Positions 14,414 through 23,181 are shown, counted from the stretch's first letter. The stretch: 44,340 nt of DNA from an uncultured Lachnospiraceae bacterium (GCA_944376745.1 CALWDR010000173.1:1-44340), one strand, 5' to 3'. Numbers and translations are program-made. The notes: a model not told the origin generated them from the sequence alone.

Positions 14414-15172
14414 ATGGATAAGGAAAAAAACATTAAGAGATTTGAGAAACTTATGAATGCAGTCAAAAGGCCAGGAATCGAAAACCTTATGAATTACATT
14501 CGGAAAAGTGATTTTTACACAGCTCCAGCCAGCACCCGGTTTCATTTAAGCTGTGAGGGCGGCCTGCTGCAGCACAGTTTGAATGTGTATGACGCGCTCC
14601 GCGGGCACGGAGCACCGGTATATCCTCCGGACGAGATCAAATTTGACGGTCTCCTGTATACAGTGGCACATAAGACAGTGACCCGGGTTTCGGATGAGAC
14701 CGCAATCATCGTAACCCTTCTGCATGATTTATGCAAGACGAATTTTTATACGACCGAATGGCGGAACCAGAAGGTGTACAAGCCTACTGGGAGTAAGCGG
14801 GATAATGGTGGCCGGTTTGACTGGGAGCAGGTACCGGTTTATGCCGTCAATGATAAAAATCCTTACGGCCACGGTGAGAAGAGCGTAATGATGATTGAAG
14901 AGTTCACGGTATTGACTATGGAAGAGCGGTATGCCATCCGGTGGCATATGGGAATGAGTGACTGCACATACTCACAGATTCAGGCATTTAACCAGGCTTG
15001 TGAGAAGTTCCCTCTGGTTTTCCTGCTGCACACGGCGGACCAGGAAGCCAGCCATTACATGGAGGATACACAGGACAACCGGGAAGCATTCCGGAAAGCC
15101 GCATGGGACGCCGGGGAATCAGCGGGAGAATACGCCGACCAGCCGGTGTTTATGGATGCGGTATCTGTTTAG
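14414..15172 (+). CDS. HD-domain phosphohydrolase
   Basis: A 252-residue metal-dependent hydrolase of the HD superfamily. The signature residues run in order: H in GLLQHSLNVY (about 54), HD in LLHDLCK (about 104), H in IRWHMG (about 175) and the final HTADQEASH (about 208). Such phage proteins are thought to act on nucleotides or cyclic nucleotides, possibly to alter pools or defeat signalling, but the substrate is unknown. GGAG lies ahead of the start. It is the first plus-strand gene after the hicAB operon and opens a small operon with the next gene. Confidence 0.8.
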   Translation: MDKEKNIKRFEKLMNAVKRPGIENLMNYIRKSDFYTAPASTRFHLSCEGGLLQHSLNVYDALRGHGAPVYPPDEIKFDGLLYTVAHKTVTRVSDETAIIVTLLHDLCKTNFYTTEWRNQKVYKPTGSKRDNGGRFDWEQVPVYAVNDKNPYGHGEKSVMMIEEFTVLTMEERYAIRWHMGMSDCTYSQIQAFNQACEKFPLVFLLHTADQEASHYMEDTQDNREAFRKAAWDAGESAGEYADQPVFMDAVSV

Positions 15173-15186
15173 AAGGAGGAATCAGA

Positions 15187-15426
15187 ATGAAGAAAAGTGA
15201 TATCAAATGTTCGGAGTGCGATTTTTGTAAGGAATTCAGACCATGGAACAATACGAGAAGCAATTTTTACTGTGAACATCCGAACCAGGATTATATCAAT
15301 AAGTATTTCAAAGAACACAAAATCAGGAGTTCGGAGGGATTCCTGGGGTATGGGAAAGCGTGGTCGCATGATGTTCCTTTAAAAACTTCTCCGGAGTGGT
15401 GCCCGAAAAAAGCGGAATTAAATTGA
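15187..15426 (+). CDS. Small cysteine-rich protein
   Basis: A 79-residue protein whose start at 15187 is supported by GAAGGAGG. Cysteines at CSECDFC (about 8-14), YCEH (about 33) and WCPK (near the end) suggest a bound zinc. The remainder is charged. It overlaps no neighbour and lies in the operon of the HD hydrolase and the methylase. Function unknown. Confidence 0.6.
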   Translation: MKKSDIKCSECDFCKEFRPWNNTRSNFYCEHPNQDYINKYFKEHKIRSSEGFLGYGKAWSHDVPLKTSPEWCPKKAELN

Positions 15427-15450
15427 CGGTTTCAAGGAGGCACCGGAAGA

Positions 15451-16110
15451 ATGGAATATAAGAAAGAGATTATCAAACGGATAAATAATTTGTCCGGTAG
15501 CAGGAGCCCATACGAAGTATTTTGTGACTGGATAAAATGTTGTGCCTTGTCTATACAGAATAGCTGTTTTTTGTTTTGGCACGATGCCGTCTGGAAAGCG
15601 CGGGAAGAACAGTACATGGAAACCATAAAGTATTATGGTGAGAATAGTGGGGTGTTTGCGGAAATGACCGGATTGCTTTGTATGGCACTGGAGGCGGAAA
15701 TGGAGGATGTTCTGGGAGAAATCTATATGGAAGCTGGATTGGGAAATAAAAATACCGGGCAGTTTTTTACGCCATTTCATGTAAGCAAGATGTCTGCAAG
15801 GCTGTTATTGCCTGATAAGAACGATAACGGGAAAATTAGGCTCAATGAGCCTTCATGCGGAGCTGGCGGGATGGTCATAGCGGCGGCATTACTCCTTAAG
15901 GAGAGAGGCGTAAATTATCAGCGTATGCTTGATGTTGTGGCGCAGGATTTGGACTGGAAGGCGGTGTATATGTGTTATGTGCAGCTTTCGTATCTGGGAA
16001 TCAAGGCGGTTGTTGTACAGGGAGATACACTTTCTGAGCCATATACTCCGGGAAAAACGAGACCAGAATGTGTCTTTTATACGCCGAAGTGGATGGGGGG
16101 TTTGCTATGA
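15451..16110 (+). CDS. Short N6-adenine DNA methylase (HsdM-like)
   Basis: A 219-residue protein related to type I HsdM and phage adenine methylases. It shows GQFFTPFHV (about 103), the SAM-binding EPSCGAGGM (motif I, about 133) and the following QDLDWKAVYMCY. The NPPY/NPPF catalytic motif is absent: the protein ends soon after at TPKWMGG. This short form recurs in prophages of Clostridia, so it may be a functional divergent enzyme rather than a truncation. It may protect phage DNA or modify its regulation. GGAGG precedes the ATG. Confidence 0.7.
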   Translation: MEYKKEIIKRINNLSGSRSPYEVFCDWIKCCALSIQNSCFLFWHDAVWKAREEQYMETIKYYGENSGVFAEMTGLLCMALEAEMEDVLGEIYMEAGLGNKNTGQFFTPFHVSKMSARLLLPDKNDNGKIRLNEPSCGAGGMVIAAALLLKERGVNYQRMLDVVAQDLDWKAVYMCYVQLSYLGIKAVVVQGDTLSEPYTPGKTRPECVFYTPKWMGGLL

Positions 16111-16194
16111 ATGTGACAGATGAAAGAGAAAATCTAATAAACGATATATGTATGACACTTAAAGTTTAGGCCGGCTGGCTAGAAAGGAAGAACT

Positions 16195-16377
16195 ATGACA
16201 GTAGAAACTTTAGAAAATTTTTTAAAGACAGTAAAAGATAAAAAGAAAACGGTGTACTTTTATGGCACAGATGACAATCCGTTTGATGACGGAATAGGGA
16301 TTGATAATGTATATGAGGTTTCGCAGGACGCCGGAAACACTGGTATATTCGAGGGAGTGTATCTTAAGGGAAATTAA
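16195..16377 (+). CDS. Small hypothetical protein
   Basis: A 60-residue protein behind GGAAAG. The first half is lysine-rich and helical (TLENFLKTVKDKKK), followed by a beta segment with an aspartate-rich turn (GTDDNPFDDG). No family was recognised. It ends 16 bases before the next small gene. Between the methylase and this gene there is only a 19-codon possible ORF at 16107-16166 that overlaps the methylase stop. Confidence 0.5.
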   Translation: MTVETLENFLKTVKDKKKTVYFYGTDDNPFDDGIGIDNVYEVSQDAGNTGIFEGVYLKGN

Positions 16378-16393
16378 TTTTTCGGAGGGAAAT

Positions 16394-16564
16394 ATGTCAG
16401 AATTAAAAGAAAAATATGAGGAAATAACGAACAGGTTAGAAAATGCCGCTGACCTAAAAATGAGCAGAGAAATAAGGGAAAGTCAAGCATACAATGAAGG
16501 CTATAAGCAGGCTTGTGAGGATTTTTTTAAAGAACTTAGACGTATGAATAGTGAACTAAACTAA
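16394..16564 (+). CDS. Small helical protein
   Basis: A 56-residue strongly charged, probably coiled-coil protein (ELKEKYEEITNRLENAADL). The start at 16394 follows CGGAGGG. It is the last gene before a terminator-like hairpin and the recombinase gene. Function unknown; it could oligomerise or act as a small regulator. Confidence 0.5.
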   Translation: MSELKEKYEEITNRLENAADLKMSREIRESQAYNEGYKQACEDFFKELRRMNSELN

Positions 16565-16594
16565 CCTTTAATTAATAAGTAACTGTAAAAGATA

Positions 16595-16636
16595 AAAGAG
16601 GATAGACGCTTGGGGAAGCTGTTCTCTATCCTCTTT
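16595..16636 (+). terminator. Terminator-like hairpin before recombinase
   Basis: AAAGAGGATAGA (16595-16606) pairs with TCTATCCTCTTT (16625-16636). A smaller GCTT/AAGC stem lies within the loop. It has A's before and T's after, so it can act in either direction. It separates the early operon from the recombinase module. Confidence 0.6.
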
Positions 16637-16696
16637 ACCGGTGGATATATTCTATCATATTTCCACCAGATGCACAAGGAGAAGGAGGAAAATATT

Positions 16697-17737
16697 ATGA
16701 TGTCAGCAAAGGAAGCATTGAAAAATGAAATACTGGTGGAAATGAAGAATGTATTGAATGCAAATGACATGACCATTTTAGAGCATGTGCTTGTCAAAAA
16801 ATTGAGCCGCGTGGAAGTGGTGGAGGTGGAAACGCTTCCGGCCACGGTGCAGGATAGCAACCTGTATATATTAGACCTGTTTGATGTCCGGAAGGCACCT
16901 AAGATTTCTGCGCGATCCGCGGAGCAGTATAAGAGATCAATCCAAAATCTCATTGCATACACCGGTAAGCAGCTTACATTGATCAACAGCATGGATGTTG
17001 ACGATTACATCAACATGTATGCGACACGGATAAATATTTTCGGCAGGAAAAATTCTCCGACCACAGTTAATAATGAGCTCCGCTTTATCAGTGCCTTCTT
17101 TGCCTGGATGAGAAAGGAGCACTTCATCTTAGCCAATCCTTGCGATAGCGTGGAGCAGCGGAAAACGGTTGTCAAACCCATAGAGCATTTGACCGCTCAG
17201 GAAATGGACAAGCTTCGTTCTGCCTGCAAAACTACCAGAGACCGGGCGCTTCTGGAATTCCTCCGGTGTACGGCCATGCGGAAGGGTGAGGTGCCGAATG
17301 TTCGCATAAGTGATATTGCCTGGGGTAATGACATAGGTGTGATATCCATTTTCGGACACAAAAATCAGACATACAGGACAGTTTGCTTGGACGAGCTGGC
17401 AGAGCTGTGGGTCCGGGAGTATATCCACGAGAAAGGTGAAACGGAATACAGCAGTGCATATCTCTTCACTCATGTGAGGGACAAGGAACGGTTGGAAGAA
17501 ACGGGGATCTATGCCGCCGTGAAAGCTATCGCCGCAAGGTCAGGTGTTAAGAAAAATGTATACCCGCATATTTTCCGGAAGACGACGGCCACGAATATTG
17601 TTAAGCGCGGAGGAAGTGATGAACTTGCAGGCGAGTACCTTGGGCATACTCCCCAGGGAGTTACCGGGCGGCATTATACATACAAGGGCAACGACCATGT
17701 GGTTGAGATATTTAAAAAATTTGTGGCGGCAGTATAA
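16697..17737 (+). CDS. Tyrosine recombinase (integrase or invertase)
   Basis: A 346-residue phage-integrase family enzyme. A SAM-like N-terminal core-binding domain (about 60-150) precedes the catalytic domain. The catalytic set is visible: R in TAMRKGE, the HIFRKT box (HxxR), H in YLGHT, and the tyrosine in RHYTY near the C-terminus; a GHKNQTYR strand probably carries the lysine. The start at 16697 follows GAAGGAGG; an earlier in-frame ATG at 16610 lies inside the hairpin. It cuts and rejoins DNA at specific sites. Its location mid-genome, without attachment site or excisionase nearby, makes it unclear whether it integrates the phage or drives tail-fibre inversion. Confidence 0.85.
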   Translation: MMSAKEALKNEILVEMKNVLNANDMTILEHVLVKKLSRVEVVEVETLPATVQDSNLYILDLFDVRKAPKISARSAEQYKRSIQNLIAYTGKQLTLINSMDVDDYINMYATRINIFGRKNSPTTVNNELRFISAFFAWMRKEHFILANPCDSVEQRKTVVKPIEHLTAQEMDKLRSACKTTRDRALLEFLRCTAMRKGEVPNVRISDIAWGNDIGVISIFGHKNQTYRTVCLDELAELWVREYIHEKGETEYSSAYLFTHVRDKERLEETGIYAAVKAIAARSGVKKNVYPHIFRKTTATNIVKRGGSDELAGEYLGHTPQGVTGRHYTYKGNDHVVEIFKKFVAAV

Positions 17738-17746
17738 GGAGGCAGC

Positions 17747-18187
17747 ATGATAGACTTTGAAAAGTTCAGCACAAAAGAAGAAATTATTGATTACTTAAAA
17801 TCCAGACAGGACCTGCTCTGTGATACGACGGCCCGGGCAGAAAAATATCTCCGGGACCATCTACCAAAAGAAAGTTATTACCAGGATAAGATCATTAAAC
17901 ATATCCGGAATCTGGTCCCGTCAGCCTTCGTATGGAAGGCAGCAGCAAGCTATTATTCCCGGCAGGGCATACCAGACGTATGCGCCATCATCTATGGACA
18001 GTTTTATGGGTTCGAGGTCAAGCGGCCCTTTATCGGCGTCCTGAGCGCGATCCAGGAGCAGACCATAAAACAGATCCAGGCGGCTGGCGGCAGGGCATAT
18101 GTTGTGACGTATCCGGCAGAGGTCACAAGGATATTGTCGGCAGAAACAGATTGGCAGGGAGGGCAGCCAGATGGAGACAAGCAGTGA
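17747..18187 (+). CDS. VRR-NUC domain nuclease
   Basis: A 146-residue protein with a VRR-NUC fold (PD-(D/E)XK-type nuclease). The core motifs are GIPDVCAII (about 76, metal-binding aspartate), GFEVKRP (about 90, E-x-K) and the helix IQEQTIKQIQAAGG. VRR-NUC proteins cut branched or flap DNA in recombination and repair; in phages they may process packaging or replication intermediates. The gene starts nine bases after the recombinase and overlaps the next gene by 17 bases. Confidence 0.85.
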   Translation: MIDFEKFSTKEEIIDYLKSRQDLLCDTTARAEKYLRDHLPKESYYQDKIIKHIRNLVPSAFVWKAAASYYSRQGIPDVCAIIYGQFYGFEVKRPFIGVLSAIQEQTIKQIQAAGGRAYVVTYPAEVTRILSAETDWQGGQPDGDKQ

Positions 18188-18674
18188 AAAAGAGTTATTG
18201 AAAGATTATCTCAATCAATATTACAGGGCAAAAATCAGACGGGAACAGCTGGAGAAGCGGCTGATAAATGTACGGGTTGAGATGGCACACCCCATTCAGG
18301 GGGTGAACTATGCCCCGACTCCGCACAGCAACACAAACAATACTAATTATGGACCAGCGGAGGCGCTGGTCATGCTTGGCACGGAGATTGAAGAACTGAT
18401 TTGTCAGCAGCAGAAGGTGATAACCCGGATGATGATGAACGTTATGCATGTCATGAATTATCTGGATGTTGATTCCACGGAGCGGGCCATCATGGAGTAC
18501 CGTCACATTGATTGCTTGTCATGGAAGACCATCTATAGAAAGATGAACCTCACAAGGACGCCATGCTTCAGCTATTATAACAACGGCCTCCATCTGCTCC
18601 TTGCCGTGGAAGACGTGAGGAATATTCTGGAGGAGTATTCCCGGCGTCACGATATCTTGAAAGAGAGGAACTAA
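18171..18674 (+). CDS. DUF1492 / ArpU-type late transcription regulator
   Basis: A 167-residue protein of the DUF1492/RinA/ArpU kind: a coiled, charged N-terminal half and a sigma-region-4-like helix-turn-helix at residues about 105-145 (STERAIMEYRHIDCLSWKTIYRKMNLTR). In related prophages this gene sits just before the terminase and activates late (head-tail-lysis) transcription. It does the same here positionally: a terminator and non-coding region follow, then terminase. It overlaps the VRR-NUC gene. Confidence 0.78.
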   Translation: METSSEKELLKDYLNQYYRAKIRREQLEKRLINVRVEMAHPIQGVNYAPTPHSNTNNTNYGPAEALVMLGTEIEELICQQQKVITRMMMNVMHVMNYLDVDSTERAIMEYRHIDCLSWKTIYRKMNLTRTPCFSYYNNGLHLLLAVEDVRNILEEYSRRHDILKERN

Positions 18675-18797
18675 AAGGATAAAAGAGGAATCAAAAGGAA
18701 TAAAAAGGATATTTAAGGACATCAACTTTATGTTATGGTTATCCTGTGAAAAGAGACAACAAGAACTCTTACCTTTCCGTTATCCCCTTTTCTCCTT

Positions 18798-18827
18798 TGG
18801 AGCGTCATTCGTTTGAGTGGCGCTCCA
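18798..18827 (+). terminator. Terminator-like hairpin after DUF1492 gene
   Basis: A 13-base arm TGGAGCGTCATTC (18798-18810) pairs with GAGTGGCGCTCCA (18815-18827) over the loop GTTT, allowing two G-T pairs. Only a short T-rich run follows. It probably ends the recombinase-regulator operon; a late promoter may lie just beyond. Confidence 0.65.
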
Positions 18828-19018
18828 ATTATGTTTCACGATTCAGGGGAGGCATGGGCGAGGTGGCCAGGATGGCGTAGGTACTTCCCAGGGGTACCCC
18901 CGTATGCGGGCGCGAATCGAGCCCAAAATCTGACCGGATTTGAAAATTTTGAAATTTAGCTCTTCGTTACGCAGCCCCCTGAATCCAAGGGGGCCCGGGA
19001 CGCCAGAAGGAGGTCCAG
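18828..19018. other. Non-coding region before terminase (possible cos/pac)
   Basis: The whole gap 18675-19018 holds no gene. Its first part has AAAAGGAT-type repeats, then the terminator. The second half has a 10-bp palindrome GGGGTACCCC at 18891, a GC-rich stretch, an AT-rich block (about 18940-18960) and a hairpin GCCCCCT (18974-18980) with AGGGGGC (18988-18994). It ends at the ribosome site of the small terminase. Phages with a lambda GpA-type terminase place their cos or pac site here. That use is inferred from position. Confidence 0.45.
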
Positions 19019-19621
19019 ATGGAAACTGAAAATGATCAAGGCATATATTATCGGACCGAAGTGATCGCACAGCTCTTTGGGGTCAGCGTCCGGAGAGTGC
19101 AGCAGCTTACCCAAGAGGGCATCATATCCACCACCAAAGTTTTAGAGGATGGAAAGTCGGTCCGGCGATACGATTTGGTTCCGACAATCCAGCATTATAT
19201 CAGATACCTGTCGGAAAAAGCTTATGGCAGGCAAGGCCGGACGGATAAGGAAATCGAACTCCGGGAACAGAAAATGCAGGCTGACATCGCTCTGAAGGAA
19301 AGCCAGGGCGAGCTGCACCGATTAAAAACCGAGATAGCCGCAGGGAAGTACATCTCCGTGGAGGAGGTCAAACTGGACTATGCCAGGTTTTTTATTGTAT
19401 TCAAAAAATTCGCACTATCGTTGCCATCCCGTGTCAGCAACATGCTCGCAGGGATGATGGAGCCGGCAGAGGCAAGGAGGATGGAAAAAGACATTGCTGG
19501 AGAGGTCAACCGTCTGCTTAGCGCATTCGTGGTAGCCGGGATTGTAGGACCAGAGGATGTGATGAAGAAACGTGGAAATTCAAAGAAAACGGATTCAGAT
19601 CCGCAGATACCAGGTAACTGA
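19019..19621 (+). CDS. Terminase small subunit (Nu1-like)
   Basis: A 200-residue DNA-recognition subunit. The N-terminal 50 residues form a winged/MerR-like helix-turn-helix (RTEVIAQLFGVSVRRVQQL), followed by a charged coiled coil (about 85-110) that in the lambda family mediates assembly, and a helical C-terminus. It binds the packaging site and delivers DNA to the large subunit. AAGGAGG lies ahead of the start. Its last 50 bases overlap the start of the large subunit in another frame. Confidence 0.85.
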   Translation: METENDQGIYYRTEVIAQLFGVSVRRVQQLTQEGIISTTKVLEDGKSVRRYDLVPTIQHYIRYLSEKAYGRQGRTDKEIELREQKMQADIALKESQGELHRLKTEIAAGKYISVEEVKLDYARFFIVFKKFALSLPSRVSNMLAGMMEPAEARRMEKDIAGEVNRLLSAFVVAGIVGPEDVMKKRGNSKKTDSDPQIPGN

Positions 19622-21413
19622 ATATCAGAAGGAGGCGCTGCGCCATCTTCAGCCGCCGGAGGATCTAAGCGTTTCGGAGTGGGCCGAGAAGTACCGGGTG
19701 CTGGATTCTAAAACATCCGCTATGCCCGGGCCGTGGAGAAATGACAAAACGCCGTATCTGAAGGAAATCATGGACGAGCTCAATAATTACGAGACGGAGG
19801 AGATCATCTTTTGCAAATGCACCCAGGTCGGGGGAACCGAAGCCCTGCAGAATATGCTCGGCTATGTGATTCAGCAGGACCCGGCGCCGGCCATGGTAGT
19901 TTACCCCACGGACAAACTCGCGGAGAGTATCAGCGAAAACCGTATCCGGCCAATGATCAATGCCAGCAGGATCCTGAAAGACCTGTACAACAAGAACGAA
20001 TCCTCGAAGCTGGAGCTCCAATTTGATGGCATGTATCTGACGCTGGCAGGAAGTAACTCGCCTGCGTCGCTGGCCAGCAAAGCTATTAAGTACCTGTTTC
20101 TGGACGAGGTGGACAAATATCCCGGTGCAAGCCGTAAGGAGGCCGATCCCATCAGCCTGGCCCGGGAACGGACCAAGACCTTTCAGAATCGAAAAATTTA
20201 TATGACCAGCACCCCGACCATTAAGACCAATCACATCTGGAAGGCAGTGGAAGGAGCAGACGTTGAAAAGCATTACTTTGTCCCCTGCCCGCATTGCGGG
20301 GAATATATCGAACTGATATTCAAACAACTCCGCTGGCCGGATGACCAGGGGCTGACCAATGCTGACCGGGCGGATATGGCCGTGTACATCTGCCAGGAGT
20401 GCGGGTGCATTATCACGGATCAGCATAAGGATAACATGCTTCGCTACGGAGAGTGGCGGGCCGTGCGGTCCAATACCAACAGCAAGAAAAAAGTAGCATA
20501 TTGTATCAGCACACTGTACTCCCCGTTCGTTCGTTTTTGCGACGTCGCAAAGGAATTTCTGGACAGCCTGGGAGATCCGGAGCGGCAGCAAAATTTCCGG
20601 AATTCCTGGCTTGGGGAACCATGGGAAGACACCAAACTTGTCACCAACGCAAACGTTGTGATGGAGCGCAGGACGGATGTTCCGGAATTCGTTGTTCCGA
20701 ATTGGGCAAAAATGTTGACTGCCGGAGTGGACGTGCAGGAGACAAGCCTCTACTGGACGATAAGGGCCTGGGGGCCGTACATCACCAGCCAGAACATTGC
20801 TCATGGCCAGATCCTAAATATTTACGAACTGGAAAATATCATGAACCTCCAGTATGAGCGGGAAGACGGCGAGGTAATGATCGTCGAGTTGTGCCTGATT
20901 GACTCCGGTTTTGACACCGATAATATATACAATTTCTGTGTGGATAATTCGGACTGGGCCCTTCCCTCAAAGGGCAGCAGCCATCGCATGGACTCTCATT
21001 TCAGGATTTCTACGATCAACAAGGTTGGCAGCCGGGCTTATGGCACGAATCTGGTGATTGTGGATGGAGACCGGTATAAGGATATGATTGCGGCCCGGAT
21101 GACCAAAAAGAACGGTAGAGGATCTTGGATGGTATACGAGGGTTGCGATATGGAGTATGCCGAGCAGGTGACTGCCGAGCAGAAGGTGAACGAGAAATCA
21201 GGTGGCCGGATTGTACAGCGGTGGAAGAAAAAGCGGACGAATATTGATAACCACTATCTGGACGCCGAGGTATATGCTATGGCGGCGGCGGACATCCGGG
21301 GGCTTAGATATATGCACCTGGATGAGATTGAGGAAACTAAAAAATTGCATACGCAGAAAAAGGCGGAGCCACAGGAAGATGCATGGATAAAGGCAGATGA
21401 ATCGTGGATTTAA
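19572..21413 (+). CDS. Terminase large subunit (lambda GpA family)
   Basis: A 613-residue packaging motor and nuclease. It matches GpA: a PPEDLSVSEWAEKYR opening, a Walker A-like CKCTQVGGTEA (about 81), Walker B LFLDEVDKYP (about 178), coupling motif MTSTPT, a zinc pair CPHCGEY and CQECGC (about 238-276), and a nuclease acidic motif TAGVDVQE (about 383). It cuts and pumps DNA into the prohead. The start is a GTG at 19572 with only a weak ribosome site, inside the small-subunit gene, so coupling is likely. One copy of the 14-bp palindrome lies within. Confidence 0.93.
   Translation: MEIQRKRIQIRRYQVTEYQKEALRHLQPPEDLSVSEWAEKYRVLDSKTSAMPGPWRNDKTPYLKEIMDELNNYETEEIIFCKCTQVGGTEALQNMLGYVIQQDPAPAMVVYPTDKLAESISENRIRPMINASRILKDLYNKNESSKLELQFDGMYLTLAGSNSPASLASKAIKYLFLDEVDKYPGASRKEADPISLARERTKTFQNRKIYMTSTPTIKTNHIWKAVEGADVEKHYFVPCPHCGEYIELIFKQLRWPDDQGLTNADRADMAVYICQECGCIITDQHKDNMLRYGEWRAVRSNTNSKKKVAYCISTLYSPFVRFCDVAKEFLDSLGDPERQQNFRNSWLGEPWEDTKLVTNANVVMERRTDVPEFVVPNWAKMLTAGVDVQETSLYWTIRAWGPYITSQNIAHGQILNIYELENIMNLQYEREDGEVMIVELCLIDSGFDTDNIYNFCVDNSDWALPSKGSSHRMDSHFRISTINKVGSRAYGTNLVIVDGDRYKDMIAARMTKKNGRGSWMVYEGCDMEYAEQVTAEQKVNEKSGGRIVQRWKKKRTNIDNHYLDAEVYAMAAADIRGLRYMHLDEIEETKKLHTQKKAEPQEDAWIKADESWI
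20537..20550. repeat. 14-bp palindrome TTGCGACGTCGCAA, copy 2
   Basis: Same 14-mer as at 3377 and 42895, here extended to 16 bases with T before and A after. It encodes Cys-Asp-Val-Ala-Lys in terminase, the same residues and frame as copy 1 in an unrelated gene. Confidence 0.7.
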
Positions 21414-21425
21414 GGAGGTATTGGA

Positions 21426-21650
21426 ATGGCAGAGAGGATAAAGGCGGAGGAAATGCTGGCTGAAGTGGAAAACGCGATCATGGCTATCGCTGTTACTGGA
21501 CAGTCGTATAGGATAGGTTCCCGGCAGCTTACCCGGGCGGATCTGAAAACCCTATATGAAATGAAAACCGATTTGATGGCTCAGGTGGCGGCGCAGAACA
21601 GCAGCCGCCTTTTTGACGATACTTACGTGGCCCTTTTTGACCGGAGGTGA
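21426..21650 (+). CDS. GpW-like head-tail connector
   Basis: A 74-residue protein between terminase and portal, behind AAGGAGG. It has the GpW/DUF6148-type pattern: an N-terminal helix (AEEMLAEVENAI), a SYRIGSRQLTRADL beta-helix segment and a C-terminal helix ending in basic residues. In lambda, GpW joins the packaged head to the tail and stabilises DNA. The location fits. Size is normal for the family. Confidence 0.75.
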   Translation: MAERIKAEEMLAEVENAIMAIAVTGQSYRIGSRQLTRADLKTLYEMKTDLMAQVAAQNSSRLFDDTYVALFDRR

Positions 21651-21654
21651 GGCA

Positions 21655-23181
21655 ATGAAATGGCTAGAAAACATCATAACCGCAATATCTCCGGAGCGGG
21701 GAGCGAAAAGGGAAGCCTGGCGGCAGTACCGGGAAAATATGCGGAATTATGACGCTGGCAGTTATGAGCGTCTAAACGCAGGCTGGCGGGCTGTCAATGA
21801 TTCTGCTGAATATACGGACCGGAACAGCCGAGACGCCGTAAGGGCCCGGGCAAGGGATCTGGAACGGAATTCCGATCTCATGAACTCCGTCATAGGTGCT
21901 TTCAAAAGGAATATTTATGGCGGCGGCTACGCGCTGCAGCCGAAAACCGGGAATGATGGCTTGAATGACACCCTTAAGGACCTGTGGGTCCGGTGGTGTA
22001 AGAAGGAGAACTGTGACGTCACCGGAACGCAGTCCTTTGACCAGATCATGCGGATGTGCATTGAGCGAAAAAAAGTGGACGGCGGGGTCCTTATCGTGAA
22101 ACGGTATACCGACCAGGGTTTTATTCCGTTCCAGCTTCAGGTTTTTGAGGTCGATGAGCTTTATGATGCGTGGATGACAACCCATGGAAATGGGAATAAG
22201 GTTGTCGGCGGCATTGAGTACAATGCTTACAACCGCCCGGTTGGGTACTGGATTAAGCAGTATGACATTGATGGCGTGTCTCTCGATCCGGTCTACATAG
22301 AGGCAAAAGACGTGATTTTTTACTTTTCCAAAAAGCGTCCCTCGCAGATCCGGGAGATGTCGGATATGAGCCAGACCATCACCAGAATTCGGGATACCAA
22401 CGAATTTTTGGTAGCTGTGGCCGTGAAGCAGCGGATTGAGGCGTGCCTTTCCGTTTTTATCAAAAGAGAGTATCCGCCAAGCGGGCTCGGGAGAAACGGG
22501 AACAGTGCACTGGACCCTGCCCGCACCAGCTATGATGGAAAAACAATAACGCCGGGCATGATCCGGGAGCTGAACATGGGGGATGGTGTTGAAGTGGTGA
22601 ATCCTTCCGGTCAGGCCACGGACGCTGCCAGTTTTGTGAAACTGCTCCAACGCATGGTCGGAGCCGGGCAGGGCTTAAGCTATGAGGCTACCAGCCGGGA
22701 CATGAGCCAGACCAATTATTCCTCCGCCAGGCAAGGAAGCATAGAAGATGAATTGACCTATCAGGAGGACGTGGAACTGCTGATGGATGTCATGGACGAG
22801 ATTTACGAAGCGTTTGTCACATCTTGTTATCTGGCCAAGCTGATCAATCCGAGAAACTTTTTGGTATCCAAAGAAAAGTATCTGGCGCACACTTGGGTGA
22901 AGGCTCCAAAGAAATGGATTGATCCTTATAAGGAAGCCATGGCCAACAAGATAGCCCTGAACACGGGACAGAAGAGTTACAAGCAGATCTGTGCCGAAAA
23001 TGGCAGGGATTACAAAGAGCAGATTGATGAGATCGCGGAGGTACTCGAATACGCCCGGGATAAGGGCATAGAGATGGGAGGTGTTATTTTTGGACAGGAC
23101 AATTATCCATACCCGGAGGCGGATTCCCTTGATGACGAGGGAAACAGCTCCGGAGGAACCGCAAACCAGAGCAAAGCCTAA
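21655..23181 (+). CDS. Portal protein (lambda GpB family)
   Basis: A 508-residue portal protein, the dodecameric ring through which DNA enters the head. It begins at 21655 behind CGGAGGTG; a longer in-frame ATG is inside the previous gene. It shows the Phage_portal_2 (lambda GpB-type) pattern: SYERLNAGWRAVND, an ARARDLERNSDLMNS segment, RKKVDGGVLI and QVFEVDEL. The C-terminus overlaps the protease gene by 50 bases. Confidence 0.9.
   Translation: MKWLENIITAISPERGAKREAWRQYRENMRNYDAGSYERLNAGWRAVNDSAEYTDRNSRDAVRARARDLERNSDLMNSVIGAFKRNIYGGGYALQPKTGNDGLNDTLKDLWVRWCKKENCDVTGTQSFDQIMRMCIERKKVDGGVLIVKRYTDQGFIPFQLQVFEVDELYDAWMTTHGNGNKVVGGIEYNAYNRPVGYWIKQYDIDGVSLDPVYIEAKDVIFYFSKKRPSQIREMSDMSQTITRIRDTNEFLVAVAVKQRIEACLSVFIKREYPPSGLGRNGNSALDPARTSYDGKTITPGMIRELNMGDGVEVVNPSGQATDAASFVKLLQRMVGAGQGLSYEATSRDMSQTNYSSARQGSIEDELTYQEDVELLMDVMDEIYEAFVTSCYLAKLINPRNFLVSKEKYLAHTWVKAPKKWIDPYKEAMANKIALNTGQKSYKQICAENGRDYKEQIDEIAEVLEYARDKGIEMGGVIFGQDNYPYPEADSLDDEGNSSGGTANQSKA

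Noticed and set aside
16107-16166. 19-codon ORF overlapping the methylase stop
   Set aside because: Too short to support, no clear ribosome site, though the ATGA overlap is noted.
18900-18930. tRNA-like GCGAATCGAG stretch
   Set aside because: No cloverleaf or matching acceptor stem.
19665-20804. 379-residue minus-strand open frame opposite terminase
   Set aside because: Shadow frame of the large terminase gene; GC-rich third positions on the other strand create it.
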